Below are positions 51,456 through 60,524 of a DNA stretch of 64,000 nt, piece by piece; positions within the stretch are counted from its first letter, which is position 1; each line of letters begins with the position of its first letter. Below the pieces are notes generated by a model, which searched no databases, was not told the origin of the DNA, and saw only the letters and a list, made by a program, of their open reading frames with translations. Origin of the DNA: Alistipes timonensis JC136 (GTDB taxonomy: Bacteria; Bacteroidota; Bacteroidia; Bacteroidales; Rikenellaceae); contig NZ_FNRI01000010.1 of NCBI RefSeq assembly GCF_900107675.1, forward strand, positions 1 through 64,000, in the 5' to 3' direction. Made by a program: the position numbers and the translations under genes.

Positions 51456-52931
51456 CTATTCCAACTCCCAGTCCGTGCCCTCCTTGCCGTCTTTGACGCG
51501 GATGCCGGCGGCGGCCAACCCGTCGCGGATGCGGTCCGAAGCGGCCCAGTCCTTCGCGGCGCGGGCTTTCAGGCGCTCCTCCAGCAGCATCTCGACCAGC
51601 GGCGTCACGTAATCCCGGCCCGAAGCGGCTCCGACGGCCTTTTCGTCACGCAGGCCCAGAATGTCGAAGGCATAGCGGCGGACGGTGGCCGTAAGGGTTT
51701 CGAGATCGGCGGCGGTGATCGTCTGCGAACCGTCGACCAACTGGTTGATGATGCGCACCCAGTCGAAGAGCGCCGAAATGACCATCGGCGAATTGAGGTC
51801 GTCGGCCATCGCCTCGGCACAGCGGGTCTCCAGCTCGGCGGGATTGACCGTCGAAGCGTCGGCGGGTTTGATTTTCCCCAAAGCCTCAATACCCTTCATC
51901 AGACGGTCCAGCCCCTTCTCGGCGGCCTGCAGGGCCTCGTTCGAGAAGTCGAGCGTCGAGCGGTACTGCGCCTGCAGCACGAAGAAGCGGATGGTCATGG
52001 GCGAATAAGCCTGCGCCAGCAGCTTGTGGCTGCCGGTGAAGAGCTCCTCGAGGGTGATGAAGTTGCCCAGCGACTTGCCCATCTTCTGCCCGTTAATCGT
52101 AATCATGTTGTTGTGCACCCAGTAGCGGGCCGAATCGTGGCCCAGCGCGGCGGTCGACTGCGCGATCTCGCACTCGTGGTGCGGGAACATCAGGTCCATG
52201 CCGCCGCCGTGGATGTCGAAACGCTCCCCGAGGTAGCGCGTGGACATCGCCGAGCACTCCATGTGCCAGCCCGGGAATCCCTCGCCCCAGGGCGACGGCC
52301 ACCGCATGATATGCTCGGGCGCCGCCTTCTTCCACAGTGCGAAATCGTACGAATGGCGCTTGTCCGACTGTCCGTCCAGCTCGCGCGTGTTAGCGATGAT
52401 GTCGTCGAGGTTGCGGCCCGACAACTTGCCGTAGTTGTATTTGGCGTTGTACTTCTCCACGTCGAAGTAGACCGACCCGTTGGACTCGTAGGCATAGCCG
52501 TCGGCGAGGATCTTCTTCACGAACTCGATCTGCTCGATGATGTGGCCCGAGGCGTAGGGCTCGATCGAGGGGGTCTCGACATTGAGGGCCTCCATCGCAC
52601 GGTGGTAACGCTCCGTGTAGTAGTGCGCCACCTCCATCGGTTCGAGCTGTTCGAGGCGGGCCTTCTTGGCGATCTTGTCCTCACCCTCGTCGGCGTCGTG
52701 CTCCAGATGGCCCACGTCCGTGACGTTGCGCACGTAGCGCACCTTGTAGCCGACGGCTTTGAGGTAACGGAACAGCAGGTCGAAGGTCACGGCGGGCCGG
52801 GCGTGGCCCAGGTGCGGGTCGCCGTAAACCGTGGGACCGCAGACATACATGCCCACGCGGCCCGGAACGAGGGGCTCGAACTCCTCCTTGCGGCGGGTGA
52901 GCGTATTGTAAAGTACGAGTTTGGAATCCAT
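51456..52931 (-). CDS. cysS: Cysteine--tRNA ligase
   Basis: The 491-residue class I synthetase charges tRNA-Cys. The HIGH-type motif is in YGDPHLGHARPAVTFDLL, with zinc ligands in YVCGPTVYG, WHMECSAM and FPHHECEIAQS. KMSKS appears as KMGKSLGNF, and a C-terminal helical anticodon domain runs to the end. Length and motifs are normal. Two family A repeats follow its stop codon. Confidence 0.97.
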   Translation of the reverse strand: MDSKLVLYNTLTRRKEEFEPLVPGRVGMYVCGPTVYGDPHLGHARPAVTFDLLFRYLKAVGYKVRYVRNVTDVGHLEHDADEGEDKIAKKARLEQLEPMEVAHYYTERYHRAMEALNVETPSIEPYASGHIIEQIEFVKKILADGYAYESNGSVYFDVEKYNAKYNYGKLSGRNLDDIIANTRELDGQSDKRHSYDFALWKKAAPEHIMRWPSPWGEGFPGWHMECSAMSTRYLGERFDIHGGGMDLMFPHHECEIAQSTAALGHDSARYWVHNNMITINGQKMGKSLGNFITLEELFTGSHKLLAQAYSPMTIRFFVLQAQYRSTLDFSNEALQAAEKGLDRLMKGIEALGKIKPADASTVNPAELETRCAEAMADDLNSPMVISALFDWVRIINQLVDGSQTITAADLETLTATVRRYAFDILGLRDEKAVGAASGRDYVTPLVEMLLEERLKARAAKDWAASDRIRDGLAAAGIRVKDGKEGTDWELE

Positions 52932-52997
52932 ATTCGTGAATTAACGTTTTGAACGGGTAAAATTACAACTTTTTCCGCAAACATCCGCGCTCGGAGC

Positions 52998-53672
52998 TCA
53001 AAAATCGAGCAGGCGGAAGCGTTCGCGCACCTCGGGCATCGGCATCGGCTCCTCGTAGTGCCACCATTCGCGGCGGTAGGGAACCAGCCCCGCCCCGCGC
53101 ATGACCGACCGGAGCAGTTCGCGGTTGCGGGCCGCCGTGGCGGAGATCTTCCCCGCGGCGACCAGCGCGGCCTCGCCTCCGGTGTGGGCCTCCTCGCCGA
53201 AAAAATCGACCGCCGTGCCCATGTCGGCCTCGCGCCCCGCGGCGTCGAACAGCGTCACGTCGACCGCCACGCCGTAATTGTGACGCCCGCCGCGCGCGCC
53301 GTCGGCCACATAAACCTGATTCGGAGTCCCCTCGACCAGGCTGTACATATACCGCTGGACGCTGATCGGACGCGCCGCGTCGCAGACCAGCATCCGCCAC
53401 CCGGGACGCCGTTCACGCAGCAACCGCTGGGCGTGCGCCAGCTTCGCGGCGAAGTGCGGCAGCAGATAGGCCCGTTCGAGGTCGCCGTAAACGTCGCGGC
53501 CCATGAAATTGTCGTCCGTGGAGTACATCAGCCGTACGCGCAGCGTGGAATCCACTTCGAGCACGTCGACCAATCCCGCGTCGCGCATTTTCCGGTCGGT
53601 CGCACCCTGCGCCCGGACGCCCGCACAAAAAATCAGGACGGCACAGGCCGCCAACAGGAGTCTTCGTTTCAT
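52998..53672 (-). CDS. M15-family D-Ala-D-Ala dipeptidase (VanX/DdpX-like)
   Basis: The 224-residue exported protein (signal peptide about 1-21) has the M15D features: LMYSTDDNFMGRDVYG, LVCDAARPISVQRYMYSLV, the zinc motif GGRHNYGVAVDVTL (His and Asp) and the last ligand with the catalytic Glu in RREWWHYEEP. Such enzymes cleave D-Ala-D-Ala dipeptide, here probably in the periplasm during peptidoglycan recycling. There is no vancomycin-resistance cluster around it, so a resistance role is not suggested. A minus-strand -7-like box lies upstream. Confidence 0.93.
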   Translation of the reverse strand: MKRRLLLAACAVLIFCAGVRAQGATDRKMRDAGLVDVLEVDSTLRVRLMYSTDDNFMGRDVYGDLERAYLLPHFAAKLAHAQRLLRERRPGWRMLVCDAARPISVQRYMYSLVEGTPNQVYVADGARGGRHNYGVAVDVTLFDAAGREADMGTAVDFFGEEAHTGGEAALVAAGKISATAARNRELLRSVMRGAGLVPYRREWWHYEEPMPMPEVRERFRLLDF

Positions 53673-53692
53673 ATTTGCGAATTATCGTCGCG

Positions 53693-53700
53693 TAAAGGTA
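53693..53700 (-). promoter_or_regulatory. -7-like box for the M15 dipeptidase gene
   Basis: On the minus strand it reads TACCTTTA, 20 bases before the start codon. The same octamer serves the divergent helicase gene 50 bases away. Confidence 0.45.
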
Positions 53701-53742
53701 AGAAATATACGCCCCTCCGGCGCAGGAACCGGGAAATTATCG

Positions 53743-53750
53743 TACCTTTA
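53743..53750 (+). promoter_or_regulatory. -7-like box for the DEAD-box helicase gene
   Basis: TACCTTTA lies 12 bases before the start codon, the mirror of the dipeptidase box. Confidence 0.45.
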
Positions 53751-53762
53751 CCGCCGATTATT

Positions 53763-55388
53763 ATGAAATTTCAAGACTTAGGACTCTCCGAGCCGCTGTT
53801 ACGCGCCATCGGGGAAAAGGGGTACACCGATCCGACCCCCATTCAGCAACAAGCCATCCCTCCCGTACTCGAAGGCCGCGACCTGCAGGGCTGCGCACAG
53901 ACCGGGACGGGCAAGACCGCAGCCTTCACGCTGCCTATCCTCCAGCTTTTAGCCGCAGAACCCGCCGCCAGGGGGCGCCGCGAAATACGCGCCCTGGTCA
54001 TCACGCCGACACGCGAACTGGCCATCCAGATCGACGAATGCTGCCGCGACTATGCGCGCTACCTCTCCATCCGCCACTGCGTGATCTTCGGAGGCGTCAA
54101 CCAGCGTCCGCAGGTCGATGCGCTGCAACGCGGCGTGGACCTGCTGGTCGCCACCCCGGGCCGGCTGCTGGACCTCATCGGGCAGGGCTATATTTCGTTG
54201 GACAAGATCCGCTTTTTCGTGCTCGACGAGGCCGACCGCATGCTGGACATGGGCTTCATCCACGACATCCGCCGCATCCTGCCGCTGCTGCCCGCACAGC
54301 GGCAGACACTTTTCTTCTCAGCCACGATGCCCCCGGACATCGCCCAACTGGCCGCCAAAATCCTGCACGATCCCGTGCTGGTGACCGTCACCCCGCCCGC
54401 TTCGGTGGTCGAGACCATCTCGCAGCGGGTCCACTTCGCCGAGAAGGCCGAAAAGAGCCAACTGCTGATCGACCTGCTGGAAGGCTCCGACGCTCAGCAG
54501 GTGCTCGTCTTCACACGCACCAAGCACGGCGCCGACAAGCTGGCCAAGATACTCAACCGCGCCGGCATCCAGTCGAGCGCCATTCACGGCAACAAGTCGC
54601 AGAACGCCCGCGTGAAGGCCATGAACGACTTCAAAGGCGGTTTCTGCCGGGTGCTGATCGCCACCGACATCGCAGCGCGGGGCATCGACATCGACCAGCT
54701 CCCGCTGGTCATCAACTACGACCTGCCGGAGGTTCCCGAGACCTACGTCCACCGCATCGGCCGCACGGGCCGCGCCGGATACGAGGGCACCGCATGGTCG
54801 TTCTGCTCGGAGGACGAGTTCGACTACCTGAAAGACATCCAGAAGCTCACCGGACTGACGATCCCCGTCGAGGGACCCGTTCCGGAATTCGCCGCGCGGC
54901 AGTCCGCCGCACCGGCCCGGAAGTCCGCCCGGAAATCCTCGCCGAAACCGGCCCGCAGCACGGAACAGCAGGCTGCCCCAAAGCCGGCCCGGAATGCCGA
55001 GCCCAAACCCGCCCGCAAGCAGGAACCGAAGCAAGCCCCCGCACAGGAAACGGCGGAACCGGCAGCCCGTTCGTCACGCTCCCGGCGGCGCCGGGGCACG
55101 CGCCCCGCACCGGGAACACCCATCCAGCCTGCGGACAAAGGCACGGCCGACGCGGCCCGCAAGCAGGAGCGCAACGGCTCCGGCAACGCCCCGAGGAGCG
55201 ACCGCAACGCCCCGAAAACCGCCGCAAACAAATCAGCCGCCGCGAACACGCCGGAGGGCGCTTCGAAGTCATCGTCGTCCCGCCGCCGCAAACGCCGCCC
55301 CGCAGGCGGTGCGAAACCGGCGCAGGCGCAGGCCGCAAAACCCGCCGCAGAAGCCGCTCCGCGAAAGAGTTGGTGGAAAATGTGGTAA
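53763..55388 (+). CDS. DEAD-box ATP-dependent RNA helicase (RhlE-like)
   Basis: The 541-residue helicase unwinds RNA duplexes in ribosome assembly or RNA decay. All core motifs are present: the Q motif (PTPIQQQAIP), AQTGTGKTAAF, PTRELAIQ, TPGRLLD, VLDEADRMLD, FFSATMP, ATDIAARGIDID and HRIGRTGRAG. The core ends near residue 370. The last 165 residues are low complexity, rich in Ala, Lys, Arg and Pro with repeated PARK-like and KPAR-like units, and end RKSWWKMW. Such basic tails bind RNA. ATG 53763 fits the conserved MKFQDLGLSEPLLRAI start. The longer frame upstream is antisense to the dipeptidase gene. Confidence 0.96.
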   Translation: MKFQDLGLSEPLLRAIGEKGYTDPTPIQQQAIPPVLEGRDLQGCAQTGTGKTAAFTLPILQLLAAEPAARGRREIRALVITPTRELAIQIDECCRDYARYLSIRHCVIFGGVNQRPQVDALQRGVDLLVATPGRLLDLIGQGYISLDKIRFFVLDEADRMLDMGFIHDIRRILPLLPAQRQTLFFSATMPPDIAQLAAKILHDPVLVTVTPPASVVETISQRVHFAEKAEKSQLLIDLLEGSDAQQVLVFTRTKHGADKLAKILNRAGIQSSAIHGNKSQNARVKAMNDFKGGFCRVLIATDIAARGIDIDQLPLVINYDLPEVPETYVHRIGRTGRAGYEGTAWSFCSEDEFDYLKDIQKLTGLTIPVEGPVPEFAARQSAAPARKSARKSSPKPARSTEQQAAPKPARNAEPKPARKQEPKQAPAQETAEPAARSSRSRRRRGTRPAPGTPIQPADKGTADAARKQERNGSGNAPRSDRNAPKTAANKSAAANTPEGASKSSSSRRRKRRPAGGAKPAQAQAAKPAAEAAPRKSWWKMW

Positions 55389-55412
55389 AATCGGGCTTCC
55401 CGAAAAATAAGG

Positions 55413-55443
55413 TTTGAAATAAAACGTTAAATCATTACTTTTG
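55413..55443 (+). promoter_or_regulatory. Full consensus promoter for the DUF2723 gene
   Basis: TTTG (55413-55416), 19 bases, then TACTTTTG (55436-55443): a perfect Bacteroidota promoter, 35 bases before the start codon. Confidence 0.85.
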
Positions 55444-55478
55444 TACGATAAGTAGTTACGAAAAAAGTTTTCTCGGAT

Positions 55479-58400
55479 ATGCACTTTTTCAAACGCTGGA
55501 ACAACATTATGGGCTGGACGGTGTTCGCCATTGCGGCGATCGTCTACCTGATGACCATGGAACCCGTGTCGAGTCTCTGGGACTGCTCGGAGTTCATCGC
55601 CACCTCCTACAAACTCGAAGTGGGACACCCTCCCGGAGCGCCCCTGTTCATGATGCTGGCGCGCCTGGCGACGCTCTTTTCGTTCGGCAACCCCGACTAT
55701 GTGGGCATCGCCGTCAACGCCATGAACTCGCTGGCCAGCGCCTTCTGCATCCTGTTCCTGTTCTGGACCATCACCCACCTGGCGCGGCGTCTGCTGACCC
55801 GCGACGGCGGCGAACTCTCCGTAGTCAACACCGTCGCCGTGCTGGGAGCCGGAGCCGTCGGGGCCCTGGCCTACACCTTCACCGACACTTTCTGGTTCTC
55901 GGCCATCGAGGGCGAGGTCTACGCCCTCTCGTCGATGTTCACCGCACTGGTCGTCTGGCTGATGCTCAAATGGGAGGAGCAGGCCGACGAACCCCACTCC
56001 TCACGCTGGATCGTGCTGATCGCCTATCTGATGGGCCTCTCGATCGGCGTGCACATCCTCAACCTGCTGTGTATCCCCGCACTGGTCTTCATCTACTATT
56101 TCCGCAAGACCGAACGGGTGACCTGGAAAGGCATCGCGTGGTCGACCGTGATCTCCGGGGCGCTGATCGTCTTCGTCAACAACTTCATCATCCCCTACAC
56201 CGTCTGGTTCGGCGCGCAGATCGACACGCTGTTCGTCAATACGTTCGGCCTGCCGGTCAATTCGGGCATCACGCTCTTCGCGCTGGCGCTGATCGTCGGC
56301 ATGGGATGGGCCGCATGGACCGCCCACAAGCGGGGCCGCGTCTTGCTGAACATCATCCTGCTCTCGACGACGATGATCCTCATCGGCTACTCCTCCTACG
56401 CCTCGGTGACCATCCGCGCCGCAGCCAACCCGCCGATGAACTCCAACAACCCCAACAATCCCCACGCCCTGCTGTCGCTCCTGAACCGCGACCAGTACGG
56501 CGACCGTCCGCTGCTCTACGGAGCCCAGTATTCGGCTCCCCCCGAGGGCGTGAAGGAGAAGAAGGTGTGGTATCTGGACGAGGACGGCAAGTACAAGACC
56601 GCCACGGTGCTGACGGGTTACACTCACTCGCCGGAGTTCATGACCCTCTTCCCGCGCATGTGGAACTACTCGAAAGGCGAAAAGGAGTACAAGCAGTGGG
56701 CCGCCTACCGCACCTCGGACGAAGTGCTGCGCGACGAAAACGGCAAGGTACGCCTCGACGAAAAGGGAAACCCCGTGCGCGGCGAGGTGCTGGACTTCGG
56801 CCGCAAGAAGGTCTACACCGACTCCTACGGCGAACCCCGCACGGTCACGGAGCCGACCTTCGGCGAAAACCTCAACTTCTTCTTCAACTACCAGCTTTCG
56901 TACATGTACTGGCGCTATTTCCTGTGGAATTTCGTGGGACGCCAGAGCGACATACAGCCTTCGCGCACGACGATCACCGACGGCAACTGGCTCTCGGGCA
57001 TCCGCTGGATCGACGAGATGTACCTCGGCCCGCAGGACAACCTCCCGCGCGAAATCGCCGAAAATAAAGGCCGCAACACCTATTATTTCCTGCCCTTCCT
57101 GCTGGGGCTGATCGGACTGATCTATCAGCTGAACCGCGACCAGCGAAACTTCTCGATCGTGATGTGGCTGTTCGTAATGATGGGCATCGCGCTGGTCTTC
57201 TATTTCAACACCTCGCCCGGCGAGCCGCGCGAACGCGACTACGTCTATGCGGGATCGTTCTATGCCTTCTCGATCTGGATCGGATTCGGGGTGCTGGCCA
57301 TCCGCGACCTGATCGCATGGATCACCAAGCGCGACAACGTCACGGCGGCGGCCGCCGCAACCCTCCTCTGCATGGGCGTTCCGGCGATCCTCGCGGCCCA
57401 GAACTGGGACGACCACGACCGTTCGCACCGCACGATGGCGCGTGACATCGGCTGGAACTACCTCATGTCGACGCTCCCCAACTCGATCATCCTCAACTAC
57501 GGCGACAACGACACCTTCCCGCTGTGGAACAACCAGGAGGTTTACGGCGTGCGTCCCGACGTGCGGATCATGAACACCTCCTACCTCGGGGGCGAGTGGT
57601 ACATCGACGAGATGAAGACCAAGGCCAACGACGCCGCAGGGGTTCCGTTCTCGCTGCCCAAGCACAAGTACACCTACAACAACGACATGATCTACGTCAC
57701 CAACAGCGTAGACCGCACGGTGGACATCCGCGAGGTGATGGATTTCGTGCGCAGCGACGACCCGCGCAGCCAGATCAAACTCTCCGACGGTTCGATGACC
57801 GACTACATCCCCACCAAGCGCATCGCGCTGCCGGTGAACAAGGAGAACGCCATCGCTTCGGGCATCGTGGCCGAGAAGGACCGCGACAAGATGGTCGACA
57901 CGGTGTATATCAACCTGAAGAAAAATTCGCTGGACAAAAACCAGCTGATGATCCTCGACATGCTGGCCAACTTCGACTGGAAACGCCCGATCTACCTCAC
58001 GCAGGTCTATATCCTGCAGGACTTCGGGCTGATGGACTACCTCCAGTTCGACGGCTACGCCTACCGTCTCGTGCCGATTCTCACCCCGGCGCAGAACCCC
58101 TACGAGATCGGGCGCATTGACCCCGACTATGCGGCTCCGCTGCTGAAAGAGACCTTCCGCTACGGCAATATCTCCGATCCGAGGGTCTATGTCGACTACT
58201 TCATCCAATACAACCTCTCGGCCTCACACGCACGCGACGCCTTCGCCCGTGTGGCCAAGGAGCTGTTGCGGCAGGACCGCGTCGCCGAGGCCGTCGAGCT
58301 GCTCGACCTGGGGCTGGAGCGGATGCCGACCTCGCAGGTGCGCTTCACCGACACCAACACCTATCCCTTCCTCGAAGCCTACTACGCCGCCGCGGCGATG

Positions 58401-58685
58401 GGCGACGCGGAGGCCGCCGACAAGGGCGACGCACTGCTCAGGGAGTATGCCCAAACGCTGATCGAGTACATCGAGCACTATCTCCGCTTCGAGGGGGATC
58501 AGGAAAACATGGTTTCGGGCATCATCGACGAAAAGCTCGACCAGCTGGGCGATGTCTACTACCTGGCCAGCTATGCGGGCCGCAAGGAGGTCCTCGCCGA
58601 ACTGAACACCTACTACCGTTCGCTGGGCGTTTCGGAGGAGAACCTCATCGACGCGGGCGACAAAACCGATTCCACTTCGCTGTAA
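55479..58685 (+). CDS. DUF2723 integral membrane protein (protein O-mannosyltransferase-like)
   Basis: The 1068-residue protein has an N-terminal membrane part of about 10-12 helices (about 1-600) with the family opening FFKRWNNIMGWTVFAIAAIVYLMTMEP, then SLWDCSEFIATSYKLEVGHPPGAPLFMMLARLA. An early acidic motif in the first loop is like that of GT-C glycosyltransferases. The C-terminal 400 residues are soluble, with NYGDNDTFPLWNNQEVYGVRPDV and helical repeats. It probably glycosylates exported proteins at the periplasmic face, since O-glycosylation is common in Bacteroidota. The donor and targets are unknown. It has its own strong promoter, and asnA follows after 30 bases. Confidence 0.9.
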   Translation: MHFFKRWNNIMGWTVFAIAAIVYLMTMEPVSSLWDCSEFIATSYKLEVGHPPGAPLFMMLARLATLFSFGNPDYVGIAVNAMNSLASAFCILFLFWTITHLARRLLTRDGGELSVVNTVAVLGAGAVGALAYTFTDTFWFSAIEGEVYALSSMFTALVVWLMLKWEEQADEPHSSRWIVLIAYLMGLSIGVHILNLLCIPALVFIYYFRKTERVTWKGIAWSTVISGALIVFVNNFIIPYTVWFGAQIDTLFVNTFGLPVNSGITLFALALIVGMGWAAWTAHKRGRVLLNIILLSTTMILIGYSSYASVTIRAAANPPMNSNNPNNPHALLSLLNRDQYGDRPLLYGAQYSAPPEGVKEKKVWYLDEDGKYKTATVLTGYTHSPEFMTLFPRMWNYSKGEKEYKQWAAYRTSDEVLRDENGKVRLDEKGNPVRGEVLDFGRKKVYTDSYGEPRTVTEPTFGENLNFFFNYQLSYMYWRYFLWNFVGRQSDIQPSRTTITDGNWLSGIRWIDEMYLGPQDNLPREIAENKGRNTYYFLPFLLGLIGLIYQLNRDQRNFSIVMWLFVMMGIALVFYFNTSPGEPRERDYVYAGSFYAFSIWIGFGVLAIRDLIAWITKRDNVTAAAAATLLCMGVPAILAAQNWDDHDRSHRTMARDIGWNYLMSTLPNSIILNYGDNDTFPLWNNQEVYGVRPDVRIMNTSYLGGEWYIDEMKTKANDAAGVPFSLPKHKYTYNNDMIYVTNSVDRTVDIREVMDFVRSDDPRSQIKLSDGSMTDYIPTKRIALPVNKENAIASGIVAEKDRDKMVDTVYINLKKNSLDKNQLMILDMLANFDWKRPIYLTQVYILQDFGLMDYLQFDGYAYRLVPILTPAQNPYEIGRIDPDYAAPLLKETFRYGNISDPRVYVDYFIQYNLSASHARDAFARVAKELLRQDRVAEAVELLDLGLERMPTSQVRFTDTNTYPFLEAYYAAAAMGDAEAADKGDALLREYAQTLIEYIEHYLRFEGDQENMVSGIIDEKLDQLGDVYYLASYAGRKEVLAELNTYYRSLGVSEENLIDAGDKTDSTSL

Positions 58686-58715
58686 CCCGTTTTACGGACC
58701 AAAAAAATTCAAACT

Positions 58716-59750
58716 ATGCCGCTGTTCATTCCGGAAGACTATACCGCCAAACTCGCTCCCGAAACCATGGAGCAGGCCATCGGCTACCTCAAAGAGATTT
58801 TCCCCGACATGCTCTCCCGCACGCTGCGCCTGCGCCGCGTCACGGCCCCGTTGTTCGTCCTCTCGGGCACGGGCATCAACGACGACCTCAACGGCGTGGA
58901 ACGCGCCGTGTCGTTCCCGATCCGCGACCTGGGCGACCGCCGTGCCGAAGTGGTGCACTCGCTGGCCAAATGGAAACGCATGAAACTCGGGGCTTACAAG
59001 ATCGCTCCCGGATACGGGCTTTATACCGACATGAACGCCATACGCGCCGACGAGGAGCTGGACAACATCCATTCGCTCTACGTCGACCAGTGGGACTGGG
59101 AGCGCACGATACGCCCCGAGGAGCGCAACCTCGACTTCCTGAAAGCAACCGTCGAGACGATCTACGAGGCGATGAAAGCCGTCGAGGAGGAGGTTTACGA
59201 ACTCTACCCGCACATCACGCCCATCCTGCCCGAACGGATCACGTTCCTGCAGGCCGAGGAGCTGCTACAGGAGTTCCCCGCGCTCACGCCCAAGGAACGC
59301 GAGCAGGCCGCCGCACGCAAATACGGCGCGCTGTTCCTCATCGGCATCGGCGCCGAATTGTCGAACGGCCAGCGCCACGACGGACGCGCCCCGGACTACG
59401 ACGACTGGAGCACCCCGACCGAAGGGGGATATAAAGGTCTCAACGGCGATATCCTTGTCTGGAACCCGGTTCTGGAAAGCGCCCTCGAGTTGTCGAGCAT
59501 GGGCATCCGCGTCGACGCCGAGGCTCTCGAACGGCAGTTGTCGATCTGCGGCTGTCCCGAGCGGCGCGAGATGGAGTTTCACCGGATGCTGCTCGAAGGG
59601 CGTCTGCCGCTCTCGATCGGCGGCGGCATCGGACAATCGCGCCTCTGCATGTTCTACCTGCGCTGCGCCCATATCGGCGAGGTGCAGGTCAGCACTTGGC
59701 CCGAGAAGATGATCGCCGAATGCGCCGCCCACGGCATCTATTTAAAATAG
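58716..59750 (+). CDS. asnA: Aspartate--ammonia ligase (AsnA-type asparagine synthetase)
   Basis: This 344-residue class II-synthetase-like enzyme makes asparagine from aspartate, ammonia and ATP. The family is recognised through GTGINDDLNGVERAVSFPI, AKWKRMKLGAYKI, LYTDMNAIRADEELDNIHSLYVDQWDWE, and the C-terminal SIGGGIGQSRLCMFYL with LEG before it. The length is normal. It lies 30 bases after the DUF2723 gene, probably in the same transcript, and its stop codon is directly followed by a family A repeat. Confidence 0.96.
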   Translation: MPLFIPEDYTAKLAPETMEQAIGYLKEIFPDMLSRTLRLRRVTAPLFVLSGTGINDDLNGVERAVSFPIRDLGDRRAEVVHSLAKWKRMKLGAYKIAPGYGLYTDMNAIRADEELDNIHSLYVDQWDWERTIRPEERNLDFLKATVETIYEAMKAVEEEVYELYPHITPILPERITFLQAEELLQEFPALTPKEREQAAARKYGALFLIGIGAELSNGQRHDGRAPDYDDWSTPTEGGYKGLNGDILVWNPVLESALELSSMGIRVDAEALERQLSICGCPERREMEFHRMLLEGRLPLSIGGGIGQSRLCMFYLRCAHIGEVQVSTWPEKMIAECAAHGIYLK

Positions 59751-59791
59751 CCGGCTTAAAAAGCCGGATTTAGGGGGGGGGCGGTAGTTGC
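59751..59791 (-). repeat. Family A repeat, copy 7, abutting the asnA stop codon
   Basis: The perfect hairpin CCGGCTT-AAA-AAGCCGG (59751-59767) begins at the base after the stop codon and is followed by ATTTAGGGGG and a nine-G run (59773-59781), then GCGG. On the minus strand this is the family order CCCCTAAATCCGGCTT. Confidence 0.78.
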
Positions 59792-59840
59792 TTCGGGGTG
59801 CTCTTCATCCGGTTCTGCGCTTTTTCCGTCATCGCTCGGC

Positions 59841-59873
59841 CCTGCTAAGAGCCGGATTTTAGGGCGCGACGGA
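59841..59873 (-). repeat. Family A repeat, copy 8
   Basis: CCTGCTAAGAGCCGG, then ATTTTAGGGCGC. On the minus strand it reads CCCTAAAATCCGGCTCTTAG, close to the consensus, though its hairpin is imperfect. Confidence 0.65.
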
Positions 59874-59910
59874 ATGTCAGGACGCTTTCCACCCTCATCT
59901 GCGCCTTTTC

Positions 59911-59985
59911 CGTCATTGCGAGGCATCGCAGATGCCGTGGCAATCCGATCGGAAGCCATGATCTTGCAACACATTCAGAGGCGAG
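59911..59985 (+). repeat. Family B repeat, copy 4 (right end missing)
   Basis: CGTCATTGCGAGGCATCGCA, then GGCAATCCGATCGGAAG and TTGCAACACATTCAG match the left two thirds of units 1 and 2. The right inverted end is absent. Confidence 0.75.
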
Positions 59986-60029
59986 TTTAAGAACAGCTGA
60001 AACATCTTATACTTCGCTCCATATTGAAA

Positions 60030-60055
60030 AACCCCGCACTTTCCGGTGCGGGGTT
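60030..60055. terminator. Terminator-like hairpin
   Basis: AACCCCGCAC / GTGCGGGGTT, a 10-bp stem with a six-base loop, followed by ATCTATTTC. It lies 280 bases after asnA. The T tract is weak. Confidence 0.6.
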
Positions 60056-60203
60056 ATCTATTTCTGTCGAAAAAAGCGGCGGGCAAAGGAGACTTTGAAG
60101 AATTCAATACTCAGTGACGCAACTCACACCTTTGTTCCGCCGCATACCATTCCGGCCCGGTATCTGCTATCTCATACGACAAAGATAAACAAAATTCCCG
60201 GAT

Positions 60204-60221
60204 AATGATGTATATATCATT
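60204..60221. promoter_or_regulatory. Possible operator of the small HTH gene
   Basis: AATGATGTATATATCATT has matching arms AATGAT / ATCATT. The nonamer AATGATGTA recurs just after the gene (60521-60529). The symmetry and placement suit autoregulation by a Cro/C1-type dimer, but this is inference. Confidence 0.35.
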
Positions 60222-60256
60222 ACAAAATTATTCAGGTCACTCGTTTCTTTGTCCCG

Positions 60257-60481
60257 ATGAAACAACCGTGGCGCGATACAATGCTTTTAGAAGCAATAGC
60301 GGGCAGGCTCAAAGAACTGCGCGCGGAGAAAGGTGTTTCGCAGGAAACCGTCTATGAAGATACGGGCGTACATATCGGCAAGATCGAAACAGCCCGATAC
60401 AATATCACTGTCAGCACGCTTTCCAAACTCTGCAACTATTACGGCACCTCGCTGAAAGAGTTTTTCAACGAACTCGACTAA
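60257..60481 (+). CDS. Small Cro/C1-type (XRE) HTH regulator
   Basis: The 74-residue protein is essentially one HTH_XRE domain: LKELRAEKGVSQETVYEDTGVHIGKIETARYNITVSTLSKLCNYYGTSLKEFF. No toxin partner, phage gene or restriction gene is adjacent. Codon use is more AT-rich than in the genes to the left. A second ATG at 60281 is an alternative start. A run of nine C and a hairpin follow it. The target may be its own promoter or the neighbouring TPR regulator. Confidence 0.88.
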   Translation: MKQPWRDTMLLEAIAGRLKELRAEKGVSQETVYEDTGVHIGKIETARYNITVSTLSKLCNYYGTSLKEFFNELD

Positions 60482-60524
60482 TAAAATCCCCCCCCCGCTT
60501 CTTTTGAAGTACGATACCATAATG

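Larger units (their letters stand above)
59751..60256. other. Repeat cluster between asnA and the HTH gene
   Basis: The 506-base stretch has no gene. It holds two family A repeats, one family B repeat, two related TTTTTCCGTCAT-type segments, a terminator-like hairpin (60030-60055) and an AT-rich right end with a short inverted repeat. Confidence 0.7.

Noticed and set aside
52998..53672. Vancomycin-resistance gene vanX
   Set aside because: Family match is good, but there is no vanHA or regulator nearby, and a signal peptide points to periplasmic cell-wall recycling.
53058..53762. In-frame extension upstream of the DEAD-box helicase
   Set aside because: It lies antisense to the VanX-like gene and its signal peptide; the helicase start MKFQDLG is at 53763.
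56001..58208. Long minus-strand frame opposite the DUF2723 gene
   Set aside because: Antisense shadow; no start signals or domains.
60257..60481. Antitoxin of a toxin-antitoxin pair
   Set aside because: No toxin-sized frame with matching strand and spacing lies on either side.
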